From contig CAWDNP010000011.1 of NCBI GenBank assembly GCA_963803755.1, positions 372,001 to 436,000 on the forward strand: a DNA stretch of 64,000 nt. Direction: 5' to 3'. A program made the position numbers and the translations under genes. This document shows, piece after piece, positions 26,534 through 35,322 of this stretch. The notes beneath the pieces are model-generated. The model saw only the letters and a program-made list of their open reading frames with translations, ran no database searches and was not told the DNA's origin. Source of the stretch: CAVUPF01 sp963803755 (GTDB taxonomy: Bacteria > Actinomycetota > Thermoleophilia > Solirubrobacterales > 70-9). Positions within the stretch are counted from its first letter, which is position 1, and the number at the start of each line of letters is the position of its first letter.

Positions 26534-27523
26534 GTGTCAGAGGCCGAGACGCAGATCCCGTCCACCCAGATCCCGCCTGACCCAGCCGATGAGGCGATGT
26601 GCGCACGGGCCCGCGAGCGCTACACGGCCGACCGGAGCAGCGGCTTCCGACGTCGCCGCAAGCGACACGCCGCGCTTCCGAACCTGATCATCATCGGCGG
26701 GCTGAAGTGCGGCACGACCAGCATCCACCACTACCTCGGGCTGCACCCGGAGATCCAGATGTCGAAGCCCAAGGAGCTGAACTTCTTCGTCAAGGAGCTG
26801 AACTGGGACCTGGGGCTCGACTGGTACGCCAGCCGCTTCGATGACCGATTCGGGGTGCGGGGCGAGTCCTCCCCCCACTACACGAACCTGCCCCGCTTCG
26901 GTGGGGTTGCTGGGCGCATCCACGAGCACTGCCCCGACGCGCGGCTGATCTACATGGTGCGCGACCCGATCGAGCGCATCCTCTCCCACTGGGTGCACGC
27001 GACCGGGGCGGGGTATGAGACCCGCGAGATGGTCGCAACCCTCTCAGAGCCTGACTCCTCCTACATACAGCGATCGATGTACTGGATGCAGCTCCAGCCC
27101 TACCTAGAGCGCTTCGACCGCGCCCAGATCGAGACCATCACCCAAGAGGAGCTTCAGGCCGAACGGGAGGCGACGTTGCGCAAGGCGTTCGCCTTCGCCG
27201 AGGTCGATGAGGGGTTCACTTCCGAGCAGTTCGGCCGCGAGTGGGAGAAGTCGGCCGCAAAGCAGGGCGACAAATACCAGCTGATGGAGAGGCTGATCAA
27301 GCTGCCTGGCTTCCGCTCCTTTGACCGCAACTTCGACCGCCTGCCCGAGTCGATGCGCTGGATCGTCGAGAAGGTCGTCCACGATCCCGAGAAGCCGTCG
27401 GCGCCCAAGCCGAAGCTGCCCGACGACCTATTCGAGACGCTCCGCGGCCGCTACGGCGAGGATGTCGCGGCCCTACAGCGTTTCGCCGGTCGCGAGTTCG
27501 CCGGCTGGAACAACTACTCCTGA
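26534..27523 (+). CDS. sulfotransferase
   Basis: A 329-residue PAPS-dependent sulfotransferase domain protein. The 5'-phosphosulfate loop LIIIGGLKCGTTSIHHYLGLHPEI and the 3'-phosphate motif YMVRDPIERILSHWVHA are both present at the expected spacing, and ESSPHYTNLPR lies between them. Such enzymes move sulfate from PAPS to an alcohol or sugar of a lipid or glycan. The acceptor is unknown; a flippase-like membrane protein is encoded divergently next door, so a surface lipid is a reasonable guess. GTG 26534 is chosen; ATG 26597 is an alternative. The frame upstream overlaps the neighbour and is not conserved. Confidence 0.85.
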   Translation: MSEAETQIPSTQIPPDPADEAMCARARERYTADRSSGFRRRRKRHAALPNLIIIGGLKCGTTSIHHYLGLHPEIQMSKPKELNFFVKELNWDLGLDWYASRFDDRFGVRGESSPHYTNLPRFGGVAGRIHEHCPDARLIYMVRDPIERILSHWVHATGAGYETREMVATLSEPDSSYIQRSMYWMQLQPYLERFDRAQIETITQEELQAEREATLRKAFAFAEVDEGFTSEQFGREWEKSAAKQGDKYQLMERLIKLPGFRSFDRNFDRLPESMRWIVEKVVHDPEKPSAPKPKLPDDLFETLRGRYGEDVAALQRFAGREFAGWNNYS

Positions 27524-27562
27524 ACAGCGACCCAGCGCCCGGCCCTCACTAGGCTCCGGCCG

Positions 27563-28294
27563 ATGCAACGCCTGCTTCCCGATCCCGGCCCGACCACGGT
27601 GGAGCGACAGCTCGACTCCTACCGCCCCTGGGAGGAGCCAAGCGATGATCGCCCGTTCGTCGCCGTCAACTTCGCTACCACCGTCGATGGGCGGGCGGCG
27701 ATCGGCGGCGTCTCCGGGCCGATCGGCTCTGCCGCGGACACCGGGATGCTGGCTGGGTTGCGGACCCGCTTCGACGCCGTGATGATCGGGGCGGGGACGA
27801 TGCGGGCCGAGCGCTACGGGCGGCTGATCTCCAGCCAGGAGCAGCGGGAGCGCCGCGAGCGGATCGGCCTGCCTCACGATCCGCTGATGGTAATCGTCAG
27901 CGGCCGGCTCGACTTGCCCTGGGACGCGCCGCTGTTCAGCACCGGGGGCGGGCGGGTGCTGGTCTTCACTGCCTCAGAGGCCGAGCCGCCGCAGACCGCG
28001 ACATCGCTGCGGGTCATCCGCCACGAGGGCTTCGTCGACATCGTCGAGGCGCTTCGCCACTTGCGCCACGAGCGCGGCATCCGGGCGCTGCTTTGCGAGG
28101 GGGGGCCGGGTCTGCACGGCGAGCTGGAGAGAGGCAAGCTAGTCGATGACCTCTTCCTGACGATCGCCCCGAAGCTGGCGGGGGGCAAGGCGCCTCGCAT
28201 CCTCGAGGGCGAGCTGCCGGTGGTGGCCGAGCTGGAGCTGGCCTGGCTGCTAGAGGAAGACGGCGAGCTGTTCGCGCGCTACCGTCGCCGCTGA
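27563..28294 (+). CDS. RibD C-terminal domain (dihydrofolate reductase-like) protein
   Basis: A 243-residue stand-alone reductase domain related to the C-terminal half of RibD. Diagnostic: RPFVAVNFATTVDGRAAIGGVSGPIGSAADTGMLAGLRTRFDAVMIGAGTMRAERYGRL, then LLCEGGPGLHGELERGKLVDDLFLTIAPKLAGG. RibD's domain reduces the ribosyl group of the riboflavin precursor with NADPH; stand-alone versions in actinobacteria have varied or unknown substrates, and no rib gene is adjacent. It follows the sulfotransferase and precedes the acyl-CoA dehydrogenase on the same strand. Confidence 0.85.
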   Translation: MQRLLPDPGPTTVERQLDSYRPWEEPSDDRPFVAVNFATTVDGRAAIGGVSGPIGSAADTGMLAGLRTRFDAVMIGAGTMRAERYGRLISSQEQRERRERIGLPHDPLMVIVSGRLDLPWDAPLFSTGGGRVLVFTASEAEPPQTATSLRVIRHEGFVDIVEALRHLRHERGIRALLCEGGPGLHGELERGKLVDDLFLTIAPKLAGGKAPRILEGELPVVAELELAWLLEEDGELFARYRRR

Positions 28295-28336
28295 GCTAGC
28301 GTTCTCCCGGCCCGAGCCCCGAGGAGAGGACGCCCG

Positions 28337-29599
28337 ATGGACTTCACCCCCAGCCCCCAGGTAGAGACCCTGCGCGAGCGCATCCTCGACTTTATGGAGG
28401 AGCGTATATACCCCCAGGAGCGGGAGATCATGGAGGCGCTAGACGCCGAGGTCGGCCCCGGCGTCCCCTACCCGGAGGTCCTGGTCGAGGTCCGCGAGCG
28501 AGCCCGCTCCGAGGGCCTTTGGAACCTGTTCATGCCCGACGAGCACTACGGCCCAGGGCTGGCCAACTGGGAGTACGGGCTGCTCTGCGAGGAGATGGGG
28601 CGCAGCCCGGCGGCGGCGCCGATGGCCTTCAACTGCGCAGCGCCAGACACCGGCAACATGGAGATCCTCGCTGAGCACGGCAGCGAGGAGCAGCGGGGGC
28701 GCTGGCTTGAGCCGCTGCTGGAGGGCCAGATCCGCTCCTGCTTCTCGATGACCGAGCCCGAGGTGTCGGGCTCCGACCCGACCCTCTTACAGGCGCGCGC
28801 CGTGCGCGACGGCGATGAGTGGGTGATCACCGGCCACAAGTGGTTCACCTCCGGCGCAGTCGGCGCCGAACTGGCGATCGCGATGGTCGTCACCGACCCC
28901 GACGCTCACCCCTATGCGCGCGCCTCGATGATCTGCGTCCCCACCGACACGCCGGGCTTTAACCTCGTCCGCCCGATCCCGGTGATGGGCCATGACCGCG
29001 GCCCCGGGCACTGCGAGATCCGCTACGAAGGGTGCCGCGTGCCGGTGTCGAACCTCCTCGGCGAACAGGGCATGGGCTTCGCCGTCGCCCAGGACCGCCT
29101 CGGCCCCGGCCGCATCCACCACTGCATGCGGGCGATCGGCACCGCCGAGCGGGCGCTGGAGATGATGTGCCGCCGCGCCAACGAGCGCCAGGCCTTCGGC
29201 GGCCCGCTCGCCGACAAGCAGTTCGTGCAGGAGTCGGTCGCTACCTCGCGGATGGAGATCGACCAGGCCCGCCTGCTCACCCTCTACGCCGCCTGGAAGA
29301 TGGACACCGAGGGCAAGCGGGCGGCCCGTCAGGCGATCTCCGCGATCAAGGTCGTCGCCGCCAACATGGTCATGGACGTCCTCGACCGCGCGATCCAGGT
29401 CCACGGTTCGCTCGGCATGACCGACGACACCCCCCTGGCGGCGCTGTGGCGCTTTAGCCGTATGCTCCGCTTGGCAGACGGCCCCGACGAGGTCCACAAG
29501 ATGGTCCTGGCCCGCCGTGAGCTGAACCGCTGGTCGAAGCGAGCCGAGGCCGAGACCAGCGGCGATCTGACCACCAAACACGCCCCGCGGGCAATTTGA
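28337..29599 (+). CDS. acyl-CoA dehydrogenase, ACAD10/11 type
   Basis: A 420-residue flavoprotein with the full acyl-CoA dehydrogenase fold: AMVVTDPDAHPYARASMICVPTD, ITGHKWFTSG, the FAD-binding RQAFGGPLADKQFVQESVA segment, and IQVHGSLGMTDDTPLAALWRFSRMLRLADGPDEVHKMV at the end. The region after QVHG reads GMTDDTPLA where ordinary short- and medium-chain enzymes have a catalytic Glu, and the RLADGPDEVH ending is the style of the ACAD10/11 clade. That clade works with an APH-like kinase on 4-hydroxyacyl-CoAs; such a kinase gene lies 1.5 kb away at 31153-32240. Good ribosome site GAGGAGAGG upstream. Confidence 0.9.
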   Translation: MDFTPSPQVETLRERILDFMEERIYPQEREIMEALDAEVGPGVPYPEVLVEVRERARSEGLWNLFMPDEHYGPGLANWEYGLLCEEMGRSPAAAPMAFNCAAPDTGNMEILAEHGSEEQRGRWLEPLLEGQIRSCFSMTEPEVSGSDPTLLQARAVRDGDEWVITGHKWFTSGAVGAELAIAMVVTDPDAHPYARASMICVPTDTPGFNLVRPIPVMGHDRGPGHCEIRYEGCRVPVSNLLGEQGMGFAVAQDRLGPGRIHHCMRAIGTAERALEMMCRRANERQAFGGPLADKQFVQESVATSRMEIDQARLLTLYAAWKMDTEGKRAARQAISAIKVVAANMVMDVLDRAIQVHGSLGMTDDTPLAALWRFSRMLRLADGPDEVHKMVLARRELNRWSKRAEAETSGDLTTKHAPRAI

Positions 29600-29629
29600 G
29601 AGTTTCAGAGGGCGGAAAGGAGAGTGTCG

Positions 29630-30076
29630 ATGACAGGAAAGGCCGACTTCAGCCATGAGGAGTGGGAGGTCATCCTGGAGGGGCCGACGAGCGCCGGGAT
29701 GATCGTCTCGACCGCCGAGCGCGGCGGCACCTTCCGCGAGGTCTTCGCGATGGCCAAGGCCTACACCGAGGCTCGCAAGGAGCACGGCGACTCCGCCCTC
29801 CTCGACGAGATCGTTTCGCACAAGCCCGCGATGGACCACGCCAAGGCCCACTCCCCCGAGGAGGTGAAGGAGCACGGCCTGCAGCGGATTCGAGAAGCGA
29901 TCGCGCTGCTTAAGCAGAAGGCGACCCCCCAGGAGCTCGATGATTACCGACGCTTCATCACCTCGCTCGCGCAGCGAGTCGCTGGAGCAAAGACCGAGGG
30001 CAAGGACCAGCCGGTCAGCGACGCGGAGAGCGCCGCGATTGCCGAGATCACCCAGGCCCTGGGGGCAGCGGCTTGA
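29630..30076 (+). CDS. conserved-looking helical protein, unknown function
   Basis: A 148-residue, mostly helical, charged protein: FSHEEWEVILEGPTSAGMIVSTAERGGTFREVFAMAKAYTEARKEHG at the start, AIALLKQKATPQELDDYRRFITSLAQRVAGA later. No named family recognised with confidence. ATG 29630 is preferred, with AGGAG 7 bases upstream; a GTG lies two codons earlier. It follows the acyl-CoA dehydrogenase by 30 bases and is likely on the same transcript, but a functional link is not shown. Confidence 0.7.
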   Translation: MTGKADFSHEEWEVILEGPTSAGMIVSTAERGGTFREVFAMAKAYTEARKEHGDSALLDEIVSHKPAMDHAKAHSPEEVKEHGLQRIREAIALLKQKATPQELDDYRRFITSLAQRVAGAKTEGKDQPVSDAESAAIAEITQALGAAA

Positions 30077-30224
30077 GACCGAAGATCGCCGCGGCCGTGC
30101 TAGTGACCGCGGCACTGCTCGAGGACGGCACGACGATCTCGGGTAGCTCACACATCATCGCCTGGGCCGAAGGGAACCCTCCAGCCGAGTAATCGCACAG
30201 ATTCGCGCCAAGCCTGGTGTATGT

Positions 30225-30238
30225 GTAAGTATACTCAC
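30225..30238. promoter_or_regulatory. palindromic operator in the vapBC promoter
   Basis: GTAAGTATACTCAC is a near-perfect inverted repeat with the exact core AGTATACT (30228-30235). It contains TATACT, a good -10 hexamer, 18 bases before the antitoxin ATG, so binding of a ribbon-helix-helix antitoxin dimer there would block transcription. Autoregulation of this kind is known for VapBC systems. No -35 is obvious. Confidence 0.5.
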
Positions 30239-30252
30239 CTTCCTGCTAAGAT

Positions 30253-30525
30253 ATGCACATGCTAAATCGACGACTTCAGGTTCTGGTCGACGACGAGCGC
30301 TATGAGCGGCTGGCGCAGGAGTCGGAGCGCACCGGCGCACCGGTTGGTGAGCTCGTGCGGCGGGCGATCGACCATGAGTTCCCGCGGTCCAGCCGCGACC
30401 CCGAGCGGGAACGCGCAGGCCGAGCGCTGCTCGCGATGCCGCCTCCGCCAGATCCGGAGCCCGACTGGGAGGAGCAAAAGCGGGAGATGCTCGACGCTCC
30501 AATGCGCAAGTGGGAAGACGCATGA
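30253..30525 (+). CDS. vapB: VapB-type ribbon-helix-helix antitoxin
   Basis: A 90-residue antitoxin. The N-terminal LNRRLQVLVDDERYERLAQESERTGAPVGELVRRAIDHEF is a ribbon-helix-helix (CopG-like) DNA-binding domain; the C-terminal Pro/Glu-rich part ending EQKREMLDAPMRKWEDA is the expected toxin-neutralising tail. It represses its own promoter with the toxin and blocks the toxin nuclease. ATG 30253 and 30259 are both possible; neither has a clear ribosome site, so the message may be nearly leaderless. Its stop overlaps the toxin start (ATGA), the usual antitoxin-first layout. Confidence 0.85.
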   Translation: MHMLNRRLQVLVDDERYERLAQESERTGAPVGELVRRAIDHEFPRSSRDPERERAGRALLAMPPPPDPEPDWEEQKREMLDAPMRKWEDA

Positions 30526-30959
30526 GGCGCTTCCTCTACGACACTTCCATATTCAGCTACGCCCTGGGAGGCGATCATCCCTACAGAGAGCCGTGTCGCG
30601 AGATCGTGAAGAGGGCAACCGTCGGCAAGTTGCACGGGGAGGCCAGCGCGGATCTCATTCAGGAGCTCGCCCATCAAAGGCTCCGCCGGACCGGAGACCG
30701 CGCCAGCGTCGCCAGATCTGTGCGAAACGTCGCCAAGCTCGTCCAGCTACACCCGCTTGAGCCCGACGACGTGCTGCGCGGAGTCGACCTCTTCGAGACA
30801 AACTCCAGACTCGACGCCCGCGACGCCGTCTTCGCTGCCTTGGCACTGAATCGAGGAATCGACGCGATCCTCGCGACTGATCGCGCCTTCGAGGAGATCG
30901 ACGGACTCGAGCGAATCGACCCCGCCGACGAGAAAGCGCTCGCCGGCTTGAGCAGCTGA
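30522..30959 (+). CDS. vapC: VapC-type PIN-domain toxin
   Basis: A 145-residue PIN-domain ribonuclease. The first acidic residue is in RRFLYDTSIFSYAL, the conserved Glu follows in the 40s-50s region (ASADLIQELAHQRL), and the later acidic pair lies in NSRLDARDAVFAALALNRGIDAILATDRAFEEIDGL. VapC toxins cut tRNA or rRNA in a metal-dependent way; the target here is unknown. ATG 30522 overlaps the vapB stop, so the two are co-translated. With vapB it forms a complete, apparently intact toxin-antitoxin module set between metabolic genes. Confidence 0.87.
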   Translation: MRRFLYDTSIFSYALGGDHPYREPCREIVKRATVGKLHGEASADLIQELAHQRLRRTGDRASVARSVRNVAKLVQLHPLEPDDVLRGVDLFETNSRLDARDAVFAALALNRGIDAILATDRAFEEIDGLERIDPADEKALAGLSS

Positions 30960-31121
30960 ACCGGAGGAATCGACCGGAGGCACCCTGACCTACCTCGGGG
31001 GCTCAAGGATGCTCGACATCCCGCTGACAGCTTCGACCGCGAATTGGGAAGCTTGGCAAATCTGAAGGCAGCGTCGCCGCGTGGGGAGCTAGCTGAGCGT
31101 CACCGCAGGCGATCTGAGAAC

Positions 31122-31154
31122 GAGAGGAGGGCCAAGAGCCGCCCTCTTCCTCTC
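31122..31154. terminator. hairpin between convergent vapC and kinase genes
   Basis: GAGAGGAGGGC (31122-31132) pairs with GCCCTC-tt-CCTCTC (31141-31154) around the loop CAAGAGCC, with a small bulge. It ends over the stop codon of the minus-strand kinase gene and could terminate both converging transcripts. The rest of the 31.0-31.1 kb gap holds no gene that I can see. Confidence 0.5.
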
Positions 31155-32240
31155 AAAACTGGACACTTGCCTCAGCTACCGGGGCGCTCGGCCTTCTCGG
31201 CATCGCCTCGGCTAGGCGCTCCACCATCCGGGCGAACTGCTGGATGCCCTCGTCCACCTTGCCGTACTGGCCCGCCGCGTAGCGGGCGTAAACACCCTCG
31301 AGGATGATCGCCAGCTTCCAGTAGCCGAGGGCGATAAAGAAGTCGAGCTGGGAGAGATCGCGGCCGGAGCGCTCGGCGTAGCGGGCTTTCAGCTCCTCAC
31401 CGGTGGGAAAGCCCGGCGCCAGATTGGCCGGCTGACCGAGGGCGATCGTTCCTCGCCGCGCTCCGCCCAGTAGACCATCAGCAAGCCGACGTCGGCAAGC
31501 GGGTCGCCCAGGGTGCAGAGCTCCCAGTCGACCACGGCGGCCACCTCGCCTTCTGGCGTGAGGATCATGTTGTCCAGCCGGTAGTCGCCGTGGACGATCG
31601 TCGACTGGCCCTGCGCGGGAATGCGCACCGCAAGCCGTTCGTGCACCTTGTCGATCACCACCAGCTCGCGTGTCTTTGACTTCTCCCACTGGCCGTGCCA
31701 GCGATGCAGCTGGCGGGCGACGTAGTCATCCTTTCGGCCTAGGTCGCCGAGCCCGACCGCGTCGGGGTCAACCGCGTGGATGGCGACCAGCGTATCGGCC
31801 ACCCCCATCCCGATCGCCCGCCGGTCCGCCTCGTCGGGGAACGCCTCGGCCTCGGCCACGCCGCGCAGGATCGGCCCCTCGATGAACTCCATTACGTAGA
31901 AGGGCGCCCCGTTGACGCTCTCGTCCTCGCAGAGCCCGACCACAGGCGCCACCGGCACCTCGGTCGGCCCCAGTGCCGAGACGACCTTGTGCTCGCGCGC
32001 CATGTCGTGGGCAGAGCCAAGCCGCTTGCCCAACGGCGGCCGGCGCAGGGCCCAGTGGCGCCCGGTGGCGTCGCTCACCCGATAGGTCAGATTCGAATGC
32101 CCGCCGGAGATCCGCTCAAAGGAGAGGGGCGGCTCCGCCCCCGGCACGTGTTCGGCGAACCAGCCCTCGACCCCCGCCCGATCGATCCCCTCCGGCGCCT
32201 CCACCGAGCTGTCGGCGGTGCCTGTAGCCTCGTCGCCCAT
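31153..32240 (-). CDS. APH-like phosphotransferase of the ACAD10/11 kinase family, interrupted by a single-base frameshift
   Basis: From ATG 32240: FERISGGHSNLTYRVSDATGRHWALRRPPLGKRLGSAHDMAREHKVVSAL, ESVNGAPFYVMEFIEG, the catalytic STIVHGDYRLDNMIL and the metal-binding AAVVDWELCTLGDPLADVGLL. This set is that of the kinase half of ACAD10/11 and of bacterial LvaA, which phosphorylate 4-hydroxyacyl-CoA. Near 31450 the frame breaks; the C-terminal part (IALGQPANLAPGFPTGEELKARYAERSGRDLSQLDFFIALGYWKLAIILEG) continues in the next frame to 31153. One base lost at GAGGA-ACG accounts for it. The two parts are otherwise complete, so an error is likely. Catalytic residues lie upstream of the break. Confidence 0.85.
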
Positions 32241-32274
32241 AGCTGCGCAAGCATATGCCCGACGAGGTCTACGG

Positions 32275-33519
32275 TTGAGCCCATCACTGGCGAACAGGCT
32301 GAGGATCGGCTTCGCGATCTGCTTCGCGGTGCTGACCGCGATGGCGGTGATCGGCGTCGCCCGCTTCATCCAGGAGCGCCAGGACTTCGAGAGCTCGATC
32401 GAGCGCTCCTACCAGGCCGAGATGGCCGCTCGGGTGCGGCTGGCGCAGGACAGGCGGCCCGCCGCGGCCCGCGCGACGATCGCCACCCAGCAGAACCGGC
32501 GCCAGCAGCTTCAGGAAAGCATCTCGATCGACACCCGCAACACGGCGCTGCTGGTCGCGGCGGGGATCATCGCCGGGCTGACCGGCGCGCTGCTCCTGTT
32601 CAGCGGGCTGATCGCCTCGATGCGCCGTCCGCTGGAGGAGCTGGTCGACGCGGCGGGACGCCTCGCCGCTGGCGACCGCTCCGCTCGGGTGAAGGTCGGC
32701 GGGATGTCGGAGACCGCGACCCTCGGCGCCGCCTTCAACGAGATGGCCGACGAACTGGAACGCGAGGCCAGCCAGCGCGACCGGCTTGACCGGATGAAGG
32801 ATGAGTTCGTCCTCACCGCCTCGCACGAGCTGCGCAGTCCGCTCACCTCAGTGCAGGGGTTCGCCGAGCTGCTGATGCTGGAGCGAGAGAAGCTCAGCCC
32901 CCAGCAGGCCGAAACGGTCGAGATCATCCTCGACAACTCCCGCCACCTGGTGCGGCTGCTCAACGACCTGCTCGACCTAGCGCGCAGCGACGCCGGGCGA
33001 CTGACGATCCACCCGGTCCCAACCGAGGTCGGCCCGCTGATCGAAGACGCGGTGCGGACGCTGCGGGCGCAGACCAAGTCGGCCGGCCAGACGGTGGAGT
33101 GCGAGGTCGAGGCCGGCCTGCCCCGGGTGAGCGTCGAGGCCGACCGCATTCGCCAAGTACTGGTGAATCTGCTTACCAATGCGCATGAGTACTGCCCTAA
33201 AGGAGCGGCGATCTGGGTGAAAGCAGCGCGCGTCGGTGCTGAAGTGCAGCTTGCAGTGAGCGACGACGGACCGGGCATGCCCGAGGATCAGCTCGACCAC
33301 ATCTTCGACCGCTTCACCCGCGGCGACGCCGGCCTGACCCAGCGCGTTGGCGGCACCGGCCTTGGCTTGGCGATCTCGAAGTCACTGATCGAGCTGCACG
33401 GCGGCACGATCGACGTGAGCTCGACCCCGGGCGAGGGATCCACCTTCCGCGTCCACCTCCCGGCGCTTGCCCCGCCCGAGCGCCCGGCCGCCGACCGCGC
33501 CGCGACGGAGGCCCGCTGA
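32275..33519 (+). CDS. sensor histidine kinase
   Basis: A 414-residue membrane kinase. A first transmembrane helix (IGFAICFAVLTAMAVIGVARF) and a second (LLVAAGIIAGLTGALLLFSGL) flank a 90-residue extracytoplasmic helical domain. Then come a HAMP linker (about 140-190), the phospho-acceptor His in VLTASHELRSPLTSVQGFAELL, and an ATP-binding domain with NLLTNAHEYC (N box), VSDDGPGMPEDQLDHIFDRF and GGTGLGLAISK (G boxes). TTG 32275 is chosen; GTG 32218 would overlap the divergent kinase gene. It overlaps the following response regulator by one base, so the two form a two-component pair. Signal unknown. Confidence 0.92.
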   Translation: MSPSLANRLRIGFAICFAVLTAMAVIGVARFIQERQDFESSIERSYQAEMAARVRLAQDRRPAAARATIATQQNRRQQLQESISIDTRNTALLVAAGIIAGLTGALLLFSGLIASMRRPLEELVDAAGRLAAGDRSARVKVGGMSETATLGAAFNEMADELEREASQRDRLDRMKDEFVLTASHELRSPLTSVQGFAELLMLEREKLSPQQAETVEIILDNSRHLVRLLNDLLDLARSDAGRLTIHPVPTEVGPLIEDAVRTLRAQTKSAGQTVECEVEAGLPRVSVEADRIRQVLVNLLTNAHEYCPKGAAIWVKAARVGAEVQLAVSDDGPGMPEDQLDHIFDRFTRGDAGLTQRVGGTGLGLAISKSLIELHGGTIDVSSTPGEGSTFRVHLPALAPPERPAADRAATEAR

Positions 33520-33881
33520 TGGCCAAAGTCCTGGTCGCTGATGACTCCGAGACGATCCTGCTGCTACTCCGCACCCGGCTGGAGATGGCCGGCCATCAGG
33601 TTGAGACCGCGGCGGATGGCCAGGAGGTGACCGAAGCCGTACACCGCGAGGGGCCCGACCACCAGCCCGACGTCCTCCTGCTTGACGCGATGATGCCGCG
33701 CAAGTCCGGGATCGACGCGCTGCGGGAGCTGCGCGCCGAGGGGATCGACACCCCGGCGCTGATCGTCAGCGCCCACCAAGACGACGCCGACGCCCCCACC
33801 GATCTCAAAATCAGCGGCTACGTCACCAAGCCGATCGACTTCGAACTGCTCCTCAGCAGCATCGCCGAGCTTACTTCTTAG
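33519..33881 (+). CDS. single-domain response regulator
   Basis: A 120-residue receiver domain without an output domain: acidic pair in VLVADDSETI, phospho-acceptor Asp in PDVLLLDAMMPRKSG, Ser/Thr switch in ALIVSAHQDD and Lys in GYVTKPIDF. It must act by protein contact, for example in a phosphorelay. Its ATG overlaps the TGA of the kinase, strongly suggesting that they pair. The 3' end overlaps the convergent helicase gene by 11 bases. Confidence 0.92.
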   Translation: MAKVLVADDSETILLLLRTRLEMAGHQVETAADGQEVTEAVHREGPDHQPDVLLLDAMMPRKSGIDALRELRAEGIDTPALIVSAHQDDADAPTDLKISGYVTKPIDFELLLSSIAELTS

Positions 33882-35322
33882 CGATCTCCAGCCGTATCTC
33901 TTTGCCGTGGAGCTTGGTGCCGTCGAGGAACTCGACTGCGCGCTCGGCTTGATCGGCCTTCAGCTCGACGAATGAGAAGCGCTCGAGAATCCGGACCGAA
34001 GTGACATCGTCGCCGGGGATGACGGCGCCCTCTCGGAGGGCCCAGCGTAGGTCCTCCTCGGTGATTCCGCTGCGCTTGCCGCGGTTGACGAAGAGCTTGG
34101 TGTTGCCCTCAGCGGCCTCTTCAGGGCTGCTGGCGCCGTTGGCGTCGCTGCGCTTCTCGCGTCGCTCCGGCCGCTCGCGGCGGCGGGGGCGGGGGGCATG
34201 CTCGAGGCGGTCCTCGGGGCTCTCCCACTCGCCGATCGAGGTCTTCACGTCTCGCTCGATCCGGGCGATCTCGTCGCGCTGGGCCGGGGTGACGAAGGTG
34301 ATCGCCCGACCGGTGCGGCCGACGCGCCCGGTGCGGCCGATCCGGTGCACGTAGACCTCGGAGGAGTCGGGCACGTCGTAGTTGATGACGTGGGTGACGT
34401 GCTCGATGTCGAGGCCGCGGGCAGCGATGTCGGTCGCGACCAGCAGCTTCACGCGGTGGTCCTTGAAGGCGATCATCACCCCGTCGCGCGAACCCTGACT
34501 CATGTCACCGTGCAGGGCTTTCACGTCCAGTCCCTTGTCCTTCAGCGTCTTCTCCAGCTTCGATGCGCCGATTTTGGTGCGACAGAAGATGATCGCCTGC
34601 TCGGGGTCCTCCGTCTTCAGCAACTCGACCAGCCGCGCCGCCTTGTCCTTGGCCGGCACCTCGACGAAGGCCTGAGCGATCGCGTCGACCGTGAGTGTCT
34701 TCGGCGTTATCCGGATCGTCGTAGGGTCGTACATGTAGCCCTCGGCGAGCCGCTGTATCGGCGGCGGAATAGTGGCCGAGAAGAGAGCCGTCTGACGCCC
34801 GCTCGGGCACATCCGCAGGATCTTCTCGACGTCCTCGATGAAGCCTAGGTCGAGCATCTCGTCGGCCTCATCGAGAATGACGTAGCGGGCGGCGGTAAGG
34901 ACCAGCGAGCGTCGGGACATCAGGTCCATCATGCGCCCGACCGTGGCGACGACGACCTGGGCGCCCGCCCGCAGCTGCGCCTGCTGCGAGCGGATCGGCG
35001 CGCCGCCGAAGACGGCGACGATTTCGACGTCGAGGTGCTCGGCGTAGGCGCGCAGGGCCTGGGTCACCTGGATGCACAACTCGCGGGTCGGGGTGAGAAC
35101 GATCGCCTGCACCTCATCGTTGCCGGGATCGAGGTATTGCAGCAGCGGCAGGCCGAAGGCGGCGGTCTTTCCGGTGCCGGTCTGGGCCTGGCCGATCACG
35201 TCGTGGCCGGCGAGCAGCTCAGGAATCGCCTGTTCCTGGATCGGCGTCGGCTCCTCGAAGCCCAGCTCGTCAAGCGCCTGTTGGATCTCCGGCGAGAGCC
35301 CGAGGTCCCTAAACGCGGTCAC
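33871..35322 (-). CDS. deaD: DEAD-box ATP-dependent RNA helicase with DbpA-type RNA-binding domain
   Basis: A 483-residue helicase: Q motif (FEEPTPIQEQAIP), motif I AQTGTGKTAAFGLP, Ia PTRELCIQV, motif II VILDEADEML, motif III FSATIP, and C-terminal motifs IIFCRTKIGASKLEK, ATDIAARGLDIEHVTHVINYD and HRIGRTGRVGRTG. After a basic linker (RPRRRERPERREKRS) the last 75 residues (KLFVNRGKRSGITEEDLRWALREGAVIPGDDVTSVRIL) match the DbpA RNA-binding fold, as in CsdA/DeaD. Likely roles are ribosome assembly and mRNA turnover. It overlaps the upstream oxidoreductase by 4 bases. Confidence 0.95.
   Translation of the reverse strand: MTAFRDLGLSPEIQQALDELGFEEPTPIQEQAIPELLAGHDVIGQAQTGTGKTAAFGLPLLQYLDPGNDEVQAIVLTPTRELCIQVTQALRAYAEHLDVEIVAVFGGAPIRSQQAQLRAGAQVVVATVGRMMDLMSRRSLVLTAARYVILDEADEMLDLGFIEDVEKILRMCPSGRQTALFSATIPPPIQRLAEGYMYDPTTIRITPKTLTVDAIAQAFVEVPAKDKAARLVELLKTEDPEQAIIFCRTKIGASKLEKTLKDKGLDVKALHGDMSQGSRDGVMIAFKDHRVKLLVATDIAARGLDIEHVTHVINYDVPDSSEVYVHRIGRTGRVGRTGRAITFVTPAQRDEIARIERDVKTSIGEWESPEDRLEHAPRPRRRERPERREKRSDANGASSPEEAAEGNTKLFVNRGKRSGITEEDLRWALREGAVIPGDDVTSVRILERFSFVELKADQAERAVEFLDGTKLHGKEIRLEIAKK

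Noticed and set aside
28787..30151. 454-codon minus-strand open frame
   Set aside because: Antisense to the acyl-CoA dehydrogenase and the following gene; low-complexity translation typical of a shadow frame.
30073..30192. 39-codon frame starting TTGA over the stop of the preceding gene
   Set aside because: Overlap geometry is suggestive, but the short product has no domain, no ribosome site and a generic Ala/Val composition; support is too weak.
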